From positions 1-42,661 of the forward strand of contig NZ_JAATVU010000053.1 of NCBI RefSeq assembly GCF_013184745.1: a DNA stretch of 42,661 bases, read 5' to 3'. Under the pieces are notes generated by a model. It was not told where the DNA came from. It ran no database searches and was given only the letters and a program-made list of their open reading frames with translations. This stretch comes from Mangrovicoccus sp. HB161399 (GTDB lineage: Bacteria > Pseudomonadota > Alphaproteobacteria > Rhodobacterales > Rhodobacteraceae). Shown piece after piece: positions 23,708-31,538 of the stretch. How positions within the stretch are numbered: the stretch's first letter is position 1; every line of letters begins with the position of its first letter. Position numbers and translations under genes: made by a program.

Positions 23708-24513
23708 CCGCGCCCTTCGCCCCCCCGAAACCCGCCCCGGCCTTCGAGGGCCGGTTCGCGGGCAAGGCCATGGTGATCACCGGGGCCGCGCAGGGCATCG
23801 GCCGCGAGGTGGCGCTGCGCGCCGCCCGCGAAGGCGGACAGGTGCTGTTCGTCGACCGCGCGGAGTTCGTGGCCGAGATCGCCGCCGAGGCCGGGCCCGA
23901 GGCCCGCGCATTCGAGGCGGACCTCGAAACCCACGAGGGCGCGGCCGCAGCGATGGCCTTTGCCGCGGAGGAATTCGGCGGCATCGACATCCTGATCAAC
24001 AATGTCGGCGGCGCGATCCGGATGCGGCCCTTCGCCGAATTCGAGCCCGCCCAGATCGAGGCCGAGATCCGCCGCTCGCTCATGCCGACGCTGAACTGCT
24101 GCCACGCGGTGCTGCCGCATCTGTTCGCGCGCGGCCGCGGCACGATCGTGAATGTCAGCTCGAACGCCACCCGCGGCATCCACCGCGTGCCATATTCGGC
24201 GGCGAAGGGCGGCGTCAACGCGATCACCCAGTCGCTGGCGATGGAACTGGCGCCGAGGAACATCCGCGTCGTCGCCACCGCGCCCGGCGGCACCGAGGCG
24301 CCCGCGCGCCGCGTGCCCCGCAATGCCGCCGGCGACAACGCCGCCGAGCAGGCCTGGATGGCCGAGGTGGTCGATCAGGTGACCGGCTCGGCGCTGATGA
24401 AGCGCTACGGCACGCTTGCCGAGCAGGTCGCGCCGATCCTGTTCCTGGCCTCCGACGAGGCCTCCTACATCACCGGCTCGGTCCTGCCCGTCGCGGGCGG
24501 AGACACCGGCTGA
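23704..24513 (+). CDS. benD: Dihydroxycyclohexadiene carboxylate dehydrogenase
   Basis: The 269-residue short-chain dehydrogenase has the cofactor motif TGAAQGIG (26-33), the NNVGG stretch at 99-103, catalytic serine in VNVSSNATRG (about 152-153) and YSAAKGG with Y164 and K168. BenD oxidises the cis-diol made by BenABC, with loss of CO2, to catechol. Translational coupling to benC through ATGA and strong family resemblance make the call firm. No catechol-cleaving gene is in the window, so the catechol must be processed by enzymes encoded elsewhere. Confidence 0.94.
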   Translation: MTAPFAPPKPAPAFEGRFAGKAMVITGAAQGIGREVALRAAREGGQVLFVDRAEFVAEIAAEAGPEARAFEADLETHEGAAAAMAFAAEEFGGIDILINNVGGAIRMRPFAEFEPAQIEAEIRRSLMPTLNCCHAVLPHLFARGRGTIVNVSSNATRGIHRVPYSAAKGGVNAITQSLAMELAPRNIRVVATAPGGTEAPARRVPRNAAGDNAAEQAWMAEVVDQVTGSALMKRYGTLAEQVAPILFLASDEASYITGSVLPVAGGDTG

Positions 24514-24592
24514 CGCTCCGCTGCAGGCCGCGGGAGGCGGCCTGCGCCACAGAATTCTCCAAGCGCGAACGACTCATCAGGGAGGAGACCCC

Positions 24593-25924
24593 ATGCGCAA
24601 GATCGACGTGACGGATCACATCGACAAGATACCCTTCGGCCGGTTCCAATGGATGGTGGTGGCGCTCTGCGCGCTGCTGCTGATCGTCGACGGCTATGAC
24701 GTGTTCGTCGCGGGCACGGTGCTGCCGCGGCTGATCCAGGAATGGGGGCTGACCAAGCCCGAGGCCGGCGCGCTGCAGGCCTGGGCACTCTTCGGGATGA
24801 TGTTCGGCGCGCTGATCCTCGGCCCGCTCGCCGACCGGGTCGGCCGCAAGAAGGGCATCGCGATCAGCTTCCTCCTCTTCACCGTCTCGACCCTGTTCAC
24901 CGGCTTTGCCGAGACGCCCGCCCAGTTCAAGGTCTTCCGCTTCATCGCCGGGCTCGGCTGCGGCGGGCTGATGCCGAATGCCGTGGCGCTGATGAACGAA
25001 TACGCACCGAAGCGGCTGCGCTCCACCATGGTGGCGCTGATGTTCTCGGGCTATTCGGTCGGCGGCATGGTCGCCGCGATCCTCGGCATCTGGGTGATCC
25101 CCGTGCATGGCTGGCAGCCGATGTTCTTCGTCGCCATCCTGCCGCTGATCGCGCTGCCGGTGATCCTGTGGAAGCTGCCCGAGTCGCTCGGCTTCCTGAT
25201 CCGCGAAGGCCATCAGGACAAGGCCCGCGCCATCCTCGCCAAGGTCGACCCCTCGCTTGACCTGCGCGCCGCCGACGAGCTGAGCTATCACGAAGCCAAG
25301 GGCGGCTCGACCTCCATGGCAGAGCTCTTCCGCAACCGCCGCCTGCTGCCGACGGCGATGCTCTGGGTGTCGTTCTTCTGCTGCCTGCTGCTGGTCTACC
25401 TGCTGTCCTCCTGGCTGCCCAAGGTGCTCCAGGAAGCGGGCTATGCGGAGCGTGCGAGCCTTCTCAACCTCTTCGGGCTGAACTTCGGCGGCATGGCCGG
25501 GGCGATCCTCGGCGGGCGGCTGGGCGACCGGTTCGGGCTGCCGAAAGTCGTGGTCGGCTTCTTCATCGCCGCAGCAGCGTCCATCGCGCTGATCGGCTCG
25601 ACCCCGCCGGACCTCGTGCTCTTCGCGCTGGTCTTCGTTGCAGGCGCCACCACCATCGGCACGCAGATCCTGCTCTACGCCTCGGTCGCGCAGCTCTATC
25701 CGCTCTCGGTGCGCTCCACCGGGCTCGGCTGGGCCTCGGGCGTGGGCCGGATCGGCGCCATCGTCGGGCCGACCTTCGGCGGGCTGCTGCTGGCGCAGCA
25801 ATATCCGCTGCAGCAGAACTTCCTGCTCTTCGCCATCCCAGCCGTGGTCTGCGCGATCGCGATGATGGTCTTCGGCCTTGCCACCTCGCGCCAGAACGCA
25901 ACTCCGGAACCGGTCGCGACCTGA
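24593..25924 (+). CDS. MFS aromatic-acid transporter, AAHS family (BenK/PcaK-like)
   Basis: The 443-residue protein has 12 predicted helices and the AAHS-family signatures: DGYDVFVAG in helix 1, GPLADRVGRKKG between helices 2 and 3, and the matching loop LGDRFGLPK in the second half. AAHS proteins import protonated benzoate, 4-hydroxybenzoate and related acids. GGAGGAG precedes ATG 24593. It closes the ben operon and is followed by a strong terminator. Benzoate import is the likely task, based on position. Confidence 0.9.
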   Translation: MRKIDVTDHIDKIPFGRFQWMVVALCALLLIVDGYDVFVAGTVLPRLIQEWGLTKPEAGALQAWALFGMMFGALILGPLADRVGRKKGIAISFLLFTVSTLFTGFAETPAQFKVFRFIAGLGCGGLMPNAVALMNEYAPKRLRSTMVALMFSGYSVGGMVAAILGIWVIPVHGWQPMFFVAILPLIALPVILWKLPESLGFLIREGHQDKARAILAKVDPSLDLRAADELSYHEAKGGSTSMAELFRNRRLLPTAMLWVSFFCCLLLVYLLSSWLPKVLQEAGYAERASLLNLFGLNFGGMAGAILGGRLGDRFGLPKVVVGFFIAAAASIALIGSTPPDLVLFALVFVAGATTIGTQILLYASVAQLYPLSVRSTGLGWASGVGRIGAIVGPTFGGLLLAQQYPLQQNFLLFAIPAVVCAIAMMVFGLATSRQNATPEPVAT

Positions 25925-25948
25925 GCCGTCCCATCCCCGCAAAGCGAA

Positions 25949-25974
25949 AGCCCCCGGATATCCGGGGGCTTTTT
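25949..25974. terminator. Rho-independent terminator of the ben operon
   Basis: A perfect 9-bp stem (25949-25957/25962-25970) with an ATAT loop is followed by a run of T on the plus strand. On the minus strand the downstream bases CTTTCGCTTT also fit a weak T-tract, so it may also end the convergent cation-efflux gene. Confidence 0.92.
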
Positions 25975-25982
25975 CCGTTCGC

Positions 25983-26936
25983 TCAGCCCGCCTGCGGCAG
26001 CGACTGGGGATCGCCCCGCCGGAAGGCCTCGGCCTCGACGAAGATGCGGCCGATCTGCGGATGCACCCTGCGGATGCGCGCCTCGACCCGCTCGACGGTG
26101 GAAAAGATCTTCTCTGCCGGCACGCCGGGCCGGAACCGCAGCTCAAGGTTCAGGAGCACCTGGTCGGGCGCGAAATGCATGGTCAGCAGATGCGCGACCC
26201 CGGCGACGGCCTCTTCCTCCATCGCGATCCTGCGGACCGAGGCCACGACCTCCGGATCGGCCGCCTCGCCCATGATCAGCGAGCGCGTCTCGTAGACCAG
26301 CAGGGCCGCCACCGCGATCAGCACGACGCCGATCACCATCGAGGCCAGCCCGTCGAAATACGGCTTGTCGAAGGTCACCGACAGCCAGACGCCCGCCGCG
26401 GCCGCGACGATGCCGACCAGCGCCGCCGAGTCCTCCGCGAGAACGATGTAGACCGAGGGGTCCTTGCTGCGGCGGAACGCGCGGAAATGGCTCTCGCCGT
26501 TCTTGCGCGCCTTGCGCAGCGCCTTGAGCGCAATGAACCACGAGGCGCCCTCGGCCAGGAAGGCGACGGCCAGCACCGCGTAGTTCCAGACCGGCGCCTC
26601 GATCGGTTCGGGATGGCGCAGATGCGCGACGCCTTCGTAGAAGGACAGGCCGCCGCCAATGGCGAAAAGCGCCATCGCCACGACCAGCGACCAGAAATAC
26701 AGCTCCTGCCCGTAGCCGAACGGGTGCATTTCGTCGGCGGGCTTCCGGCTGCGGCGCACGCCGAGCAGCAGAAGCCCCTCGTTGCCGGTATCGACCACCG
26801 AATGCATCGCCTCGGCCAGCATCGAGGAGCTGCCGGTGAAGATCGCGGCCGCGAACTTCGCGACGGCGATGACAAGGTTGGCCACGATGGCGCCGATGAT
26901 CGTGACGGGGCTTTCGCCGCCTGGGGCTTCGGCCAT
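25983..26936 (-). CDS. Cation diffusion facilitator, ZnT9 (SLC30A9)-like branch
   Basis: The 317-residue protein has six transmembrane helices and a C-terminal cytoplasmic ferredoxin-like domain (about 215-317). The helix-2 metal pair is H45-x3-D49 (MHSVVD). Helix 5 reads VLAEDSAALVG, so the usual HxxxD or DxxxD pair is replaced by E168-D169 with alanines after it. This EDSAA variant resembles the ZnT9-type branch of CDF proteins, whose cargo is debated (zinc or other cations). Many members of this branch are found in bacteria without a known phenotype. ATG 26936 has only a weak AGGA upstream. Not obviously related to the surrounding catabolic genes. Confidence 0.87.
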   Translation of the reverse strand: MAEAPGGESPVTIIGAIVANLVIAVAKFAAAIFTGSSSMLAEAMHSVVDTGNEGLLLLGVRRSRKPADEMHPFGYGQELYFWSLVVAMALFAIGGGLSFYEGVAHLRHPEPIEAPVWNYAVLAVAFLAEGASWFIALKALRKARKNGESHFRAFRRSKDPSVYIVLAEDSAALVGIVAAAAGVWLSVTFDKPYFDGLASMVIGVVLIAVAALLVYETRSLIMGEAADPEVVASVRRIAMEEEAVAGVAHLLTMHFAPDQVLLNLELRFRPGVPAEKIFSTVERVEARIRRVHPQIGRIFVEAEAFRRGDPQSLPQAG

Positions 26937-27317
26937 GCTGAACGTCCTGTACCGTTGAAAACTGCGGCAGGCCCGGCGCTGCGGCCGGGCTGCGGGAAGA
27001 GAACCCGCGGCCCGGCCGGAGGGTTCCGCGCCGCGGCAAGTCCCGCGCAAACGTTGCCCGAAAGGCAATGGTGACAGCCAAATTTGATGGTTTTCCGGCC
27101 CCTGCCTTCGTGCCAGTCTCGATCCATGGGGCAAGATGACAGCGCCCCGGAACCTCCCGGACAGGTAGCGCACCGGCCATGCTGGCCCGCCATTGGCGGG
27201 GCTCGGCCGGTCCGCCAAAGCGCCCGGAGGACCCGGTGCCCGCCTCCCTCCGCAACCGCGGAAGGGCCCCCTGCCCCCAATGACAAAACCCATCCCCGAC
27301 AGGAGAAAGGCAAGGCT
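26937..27317. promoter_or_regulatory. Divergent promoter region with a CAAATTTGATGGTTTT box
   Basis: This 381-bp gap separates the cation-efflux gene from the second NMT1-type binding protein and contains no recognisable gene. At 27079-27094 it carries CAAATTTGATGGTTTT, identical in 15 of 16 bases to 8401-8416 in the LysR/cupin promoter. In this GC-rich DNA such an AT-rich string is rare, and I see the octamer CAAATTTG only in these two promoter regions. The box lies about 235 bp before the start codon, so a long leader or additional sites are implied. Confidence 0.6.
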
Positions 27318-28301
27318 TTGATCTTCCGCATCCACGCATCGACCCTTGCGGTCCTCGCCGCGCTGGCCGCCCCGGCCATGGCGCAGGACCTCGTGCCGCT
27401 GACCTTCCAGATGAGCTGGAAGGCGCAGGCCGAACATGGCGGCTATCACCAGGCGGTTGCCCGCGGCTATTACGAGGAGTGCGGCGTCGACATGACGATC
27501 CGCGACGGCGGCCCCGGCATGGACACCGCGCAGCTCCTGACCACCGGCGCGGTCGACATCGCGCTGGTGTCGCAGAATGACGGGGTGATGCGGCTGAACG
27601 AGGCGGGCTTCCCGGCAAAGGCGGTGATGTCGTCCTTCAAGAAGATCCCGCAGATCCTGATGTATCACGAGGGCGAGGGCATCGAGACGCCCGAGGACAT
27701 GGCAGGCCACCCGATGCTGCTGTCGCAGTCGAACCGGGTCACGATCTGGCCGTTCCTGAAGGCGAAATACGGGCTCGATGACGCGGATCTGCGCGCCTAT
27801 AACGGCCAGATCGCAGTCTGGATGTCGAACCCCGACGCCATCCAGCAGGGCTTCGTCTCCTCCGAACCCTACCGCTACAAGCAGGAGACCGGCGAGGATG
27901 CCAGCTACTTCCTGATCGCCGACATGGGCTATGTCTCGCTCGGCTCGCTGGTGGTGGTCTCCGACAAGCTGATCGAGGAGAAGCCCGACGCGGTGCAGTG
28001 CCTCGTCAGCGCCTCGATCAAGGGCTGGCAGGACTTCATCGAGGACCCGGCCCCGGCCAAGGCGCGCATCGCCGAGCGCGACCCGAACCAGACGGACGGC
28101 CAGATGGATTTCGCCATCGGGAAGATGGTCAGCGAACACCTGCTCTACGAAAGCGATCCGTCCGAGATCGGCCAGATGAGTGCCGGGGCCTGGAAGGCCC
28201 ATGCCGACATGCTGAAATCCCAGGGCCTGCTGCCTGCGGATTTCGACGAAACCAATTCCTACACGCTGGAGTTCCTCGACGCCAGCGGCACCGAAGGCTG
28301 A
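27318..28301 (+). CDS. NMT1/THI5-type periplasmic binding protein, paralogue 2
   Basis: The 327-residue product is closely related to the protein at 11562-12527 over its whole length: FQMSWKAQAE, GGYHQAVARGYYEECG, NGQIAVWM. It has a signal peptide ending near APAMA at about 24. No ATG fits the start. TTG at 27318 is preceded by AGGAGAAAGG and gives a complete signal peptide, so I take TTG. There is no permease or ATPase gene beside it. It presumably delivers ligand to the importer at 16536-18207. A Rieske oxygenase gene follows after four bases, suggesting that the ligand of this receptor is the oxygenase substrate. Confidence 0.9.
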   Translation: MIFRIHASTLAVLAALAAPAMAQDLVPLTFQMSWKAQAEHGGYHQAVARGYYEECGVDMTIRDGGPGMDTAQLLTTGAVDIALVSQNDGVMRLNEAGFPAKAVMSSFKKIPQILMYHEGEGIETPEDMAGHPMLLSQSNRVTIWPFLKAKYGLDDADLRAYNGQIAVWMSNPDAIQQGFVSSEPYRYKQETGEDASYFLIADMGYVSLGSLVVVSDKLIEEKPDAVQCLVSASIKGWQDFIEDPAPAKARIAERDPNQTDGQMDFAIGKMVSEHLLYESDPSEIGQMSAGAWKAHADMLKSQGLLPADFDETNSYTLEFLDASGTEG

Positions 28302-28305
28302 GACC

Positions 28306-29346
28306 ATGCTGAACACCAAACAGAAAACCCTGCGCCGCTTCTGGTACGCGATCATGCCTGTGGAGCATCTCGCCGACGGGCCGAAGCCCTTCACCCTGCT
28401 CGGCGAGAACATCGTGCTGTTCCTCGACGGCGAGGGGAAGCCGGCCGCGCTGGAGGACCGCTGCTGCCACCGCACGGCGAAGCTGTCGACCGGCTGGTGC
28501 AAGGATGGCAACATCGTCTGCGGCTATCACGGCTGGGAATACGACCGCACCGGCAAGCTGGTGATGGTGCCGCAATTCCCCGAACGCCAGGCGGTCCCGA
28601 ACGCGCGCACCCGCGGGTTCCATGCACAGGAACGCTATGGCCATGTCTGGGTGGCGCTCGACGATCCGATCGCCGACATCCCGGAGGTGCCCGAGGAGGA
28701 GGATGCCGATTTCCGCCGCATCCACCAGTTCTACGAGCACTGGAAGACCTCGCCCTTCCGGCTGATGGAGAACTCCTTCGACGCCGCGCATATCGCCTTC
28801 GTCCACCGCAACACCTTCGGCGACATCAACGATCCGGTGCCCGAGCAGTACAAGATCGAGGAAACCGCGGAGGGTTTCACCGCCTCGGTGCGGCAGGAGG
28901 TCGTGAACCCGGCCCACGCGCGGAAGATCACCGGCGAGCCCGAGGGCAAGACCATGCGCAACATGGTCAACAAGTGGTACGTGCCGTTCTACCGGCGGCT
29001 CGACATCGAGTACCCTTCGGGGCTTCGCCACATCATCTTCAACTGCGCGACGCCGATCGACGACGGCAACATGCAGCTGACGCAGATCCTGTTCCGCAAC
29101 GACACCGAGGAAGACTGCCCCGCGGCCGATCTGGTCGCCTGGGACGAGGCCATCGTGCGCGAGGACAAGGACGTGCTGGAAACCACCGACCCGGAGGTGG
29201 TGCTGGATCTCAAGCACCGCACCGAGCTGCACATGGTCACCGACCGCCCCGGCATGATCATGCGCAAGCGCATGCTGCAGCTCTTCGCCGAGAACGGCGA
29301 GGAGGAGTACGTGGACGGCGCCTCGCCGGTTCTCGCCGCCGAGTGA
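28306..29346 (+). CDS. Rieske non-heme iron oxygenase (VanA/phthalate-oxygenase-like)
   Basis: The 346-residue enzyme has Rieske ligands C53, H55, C72 and H75 (RCCHR... CGYHGW) and the catalytic triad D159, H162 and H167 (ENSFDAAHIAFVH). Its length and the N-terminal RRFWYAIMPVEHL are typical of single-subunit oxygenases such as vanillate O-demethylase, dicamba demethylase or caffeine N-demethylases, not of the two-subunit BenAB type. Such enzymes hydroxylate or O-/N-demethylate aromatic and heteroaromatic compounds. No reductase gene is adjacent, so it must borrow one, perhaps BenC. It is coupled to the binding-protein gene and convergent with the MocR gene. Confidence 0.9.
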   Translation: MLNTKQKTLRRFWYAIMPVEHLADGPKPFTLLGENIVLFLDGEGKPAALEDRCCHRTAKLSTGWCKDGNIVCGYHGWEYDRTGKLVMVPQFPERQAVPNARTRGFHAQERYGHVWVALDDPIADIPEVPEEEDADFRRIHQFYEHWKTSPFRLMENSFDAAHIAFVHRNTFGDINDPVPEQYKIEETAEGFTASVRQEVVNPAHARKITGEPEGKTMRNMVNKWYVPFYRRLDIEYPSGLRHIIFNCATPIDDGNMQLTQILFRNDTEEDCPAADLVAWDEAIVREDKDVLETTDPEVVLDLKHRTELHMVTDRPGMIMRKRMLQLFAENGEEEYVDGASPVLAAE

Positions 29347-29350
29347 CGCC

Positions 29351-30790
29351 CTAGCCTGCCGCGCGGCGCAGGACGGCCACCAGCCGTTCCGCCGCGCGTC
29401 CCAGCCGGTCTTCACCGAAGCCCGCATAGCCGAGGATCAGTCCCTGCGGCGGATCGGGCAGGCGGGCATGGGCGGAGAGCGCGCGCACCAGCAGGCCCTC
29501 CGCCTCCGCCATCGCGGCAATCTCCCGGTCGGTGGCGCGCCCGGCCAGTGCCGGGCCGAGGCGCAGCACCAGATGCATCCCCGATGGATCGGGCCGCAGC
29601 TCCAGCAGACCGGCGGCAGGTTCCAGTGCCTGCAGCAGGAAAGCCTGCCGTCTTGCATAGATGCGCCGCATCCGCCGCAGATGGGTGGCGAATTCTCCCG
29701 AGGACATGAAGGCCGCGAGCGCGGGCTGCGGCAGCAGCGAGACCCGCGTGCCGGTGACCTCGAGATGCGCCCGAACCGGGTCCAGAAGCGGCCGCGGCAG
29801 CACCAGATAGCCGATGCGCAGCCCCGGGCTCAGCAGCTTGGAAAAGCTGCCCATATAGATGGTGCGCCTGAGCCCGTCGAGTCCGGCAAGCGACGGCAAG
29901 GGCTGGCCCTGATAGCGGAATTCGCTGTCGTAATCGTCCTCGATCACCAGCGCATCCCTGCGCTCCGCCCAGGCCAGCAGCGCCAGCCGCCGCGCCAGCG
30001 GCAGCGCCGCCCCGGTCGGGTAGTGCCGCGAGGGCGTGACCATCGCTGCAGCGAGCCCGGCAGGCAGATGCGCGGGATCCAGCCCGTCGCCGTCGATCCT
30101 GACCGGCTCCGGCACCAGCCCGGCGCGCTCCAGCAGCCGCTGCAGCACCGGCCAGCCGGGGTCTTCCACCGCCAGCCGCGCCCCGGGCGGCAGCGCTGCG
30201 CCGCGCAGGATGTCGATCGCGTCCCAGGCCCCGGCGGTGACCACCACCTGCTCCGGCGAACAGCCGAGCCCGCGCCAGGCGGCCAGATGCTCCGCGATGG
30301 CCGCGCGCAGCGGCGCCCAGCCGAAGGGATCGGGCCGGGCGGCCAGCAGCGCGGGCTCGGGGCTGCGCCAGGCGCGTTCCAGATGCCGCGCCCAGAGCCG
30401 GTGGGGGAAAAGCGCCTGGTCGGGCATGCCGGGATGGAACGGATGGGGCATCTGCGGCGGCGCGGGCAGGGCCGCGCGCGGCGCGGCGGGCGGAGCGAGA
30501 TGCGGCAGATGCGCGGCGACGAAGGTCCCGGACCCCTGCCGCGCCGAGAGATAGCCCTCGGCGGCCAGCTGGTCATAGGCCGTCGTCACCGTCATCCGCG
30601 ACACGCCCAGCTCGCCCGCCATCGCCCGGCTGGGCGGCAGGCGCTCGCCCGCGAAACCGCCGCCGATCAGCAGGCCCCGCAATGCCCCGGCCAGCTGCAG
30701 GTGCAGGGGCACCGCACTGTCCCGGTCGAGCCCCAGACCGAACAGGGCGGCCTGAAAATTGGATCGATTATTTTTTCCGGTATTGGCCAT
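29351..30790 (-). CDS. MocR/PdxR-type regulator (GntR HTH plus aminotransferase domain)
   Basis: The 479-residue protein joins a GntR winged helix (about 25-92; LGVSRMTVTTAYDQL) to a class-I aminotransferase fold. The PLP-anchoring lysine is K318 in GSFSKLLSPGLRIGYL, and the EDDYDSE motif at 284-290 is present. MocR proteins sense PLP or a PLP-amine adduct; PdxR controls vitamin B6 genes and others control amine metabolism. It diverges from a flavin-nucleotide-binding protein gene, a frequent partner. A 26-bp palindrome overlaps its start codon and suggests autorepression. Confidence 0.92.
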   Translation of the reverse strand: MANTGKNNRSNFQAALFGLGLDRDSAVPLHLQLAGALRGLLIGGGFAGERLPPSRAMAGELGVSRMTVTTAYDQLAAEGYLSARQGSGTFVAAHLPHLAPPAAPRAALPAPPQMPHPFHPGMPDQALFPHRLWARHLERAWRSPEPALLAARPDPFGWAPLRAAIAEHLAAWRGLGCSPEQVVVTAGAWDAIDILRGAALPPGARLAVEDPGWPVLQRLLERAGLVPEPVRIDGDGLDPAHLPAGLAAAMVTPSRHYPTGAALPLARRLALLAWAERRDALVIEDDYDSEFRYQGQPLPSLAGLDGLRRTIYMGSFSKLLSPGLRIGYLVLPRPLLDPVRAHLEVTGTRVSLLPQPALAAFMSSGEFATHLRRMRRIYARRQAFLLQALEPAAGLLELRPDPSGMHLVLRLGPALAGRATDREIAAMAEAEGLLVRALSAHARLPDPPQGLILGYAGFGEDRLGRAAERLVAVLRRAAG

Positions 30791-30806
30791 GTCTCCATGG
30801 CCAATA
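30781..30806. promoter_or_regulatory. 26-bp inverted repeat operator over the MocR start codon
   Basis: Perfect 10-base arms TATTGGCCAT (30781-30790) and ATGGCCAATA (30797-30806) flank the six bases GTCTCC. The left arm contains the MocR start codon on the minus strand, and the right arm lies 43 bp before the divergent gene. Such a site would let one bound MocR dimer act on both promoters. Confidence 0.7.
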
Positions 30807-30849
30807 AGCCGATATCCCGCGTCCGTCCAGAGTTTGAAGGAGTTCCGCC

Positions 30850-31503
30850 ATGAGCGACAGCCTCGCCGCCACCGACCGTTCCCGCCTGCGCCGCGCCCAT
30901 GCCCGCGGCGCCTTCGACCGAGAGACGGTCAATGCGATCCTCGATGCCCAGCCGCTGTGCAGCGTCGGATATGTCATGGACGGGAAACCATACGTCACGC
31001 CGACACTGCAATGGCGCGAGGGCGACCATGTCTATTGGCACGGCTCCTCGGCCAGCCGGGCGCTGCGCGCGGGGAATGATGCCGAGGTCTGCCTCAGCGT
31101 CTCGATCCTCGACGGTTTCGTGCTGGCGCGCTCGGGCTTCCACCATTCGGTCAATTCGCGCTCGGTCACGCTGTTCGGCACCGCCTTCAAGGTCGAGGAC
31201 CCCGAGGAGAAGCTGGCCAAGCTGATCCGCTTCGTCGACGGCCTGTTCCCGGGCCGCTACGGCACGCTGCGCCCCGACCATGCGCAGGACCTGAAGGCGA
31301 CGACCGTGCTGGGCATGAAGATCGCGGAGGGCGCCGCCAAGGTCCGCACCGGCGGGCCGGGCGACGAGGAAGAGGACTATGCCCTGCCGATATGGGCCGG
31401 GGTGATCCCGGTGACGACCGTGATCGGCACGCCCGAGCCCGATGCGCGCAACCTGCCCGGGGTCGAGTTGCCCGATCACGTCCGGGATTTCCGCCTCGGC
31501 TGA
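30850..31503 (+). CDS. Pyridoxamine 5'-phosphate oxidase-family flavin-binding protein
   Basis: The 217-residue protein has the split-barrel FMN-binding fold of the NimA/COG3467-type flavin-nucleotide-binding proteins: LCSVGYVMDGKPYVTPT, HGSSASRAL and the long C-terminal arm. It is not a canonical PdxH. Members reduce nitro compounds, bind haem or FMN, or have unknown function, and many are divergent from a MocR gene exactly as here. AAGGAG precedes the start. It is therefore the likely target of the MocR protein. Its product role in B6 or amine metabolism is not established. Confidence 0.87.
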   Translation: MSDSLAATDRSRLRRAHARGAFDRETVNAILDAQPLCSVGYVMDGKPYVTPTLQWREGDHVYWHGSSASRALRAGNDAEVCLSVSILDGFVLARSGFHHSVNSRSVTLFGTAFKVEDPEEKLAKLIRFVDGLFPGRYGTLRPDHAQDLKATTVLGMKIAEGAAKVRTGGPGDEEEDYALPIWAGVIPVTTVIGTPEPDARNLPGVELPDHVRDFRLG

Positions 31504-31516
31504 TCCTTCCCAGCTG

Positions 31517-31538
31517 CGCGGCCCCTAGCCGGGCCGCG
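31517..31538. terminator. Stem-loop between convergent PNPOx-like and LysR genes
   Basis: The 8-bp arms 31517-31524 and 31531-31538 pair perfectly around a six-base loop that includes the LysR stop codon. There is no T-run. It sits in the 21-bp gap between convergent genes and is a plausible shared 3' end. Confidence 0.45.

Noticed and set aside
26937-28514. Minus-strand upstream extension of the cation-efflux protein
   Set aside because: It is antisense to the second receptor and Rieske genes; the translation has no transmembrane or CDF character.
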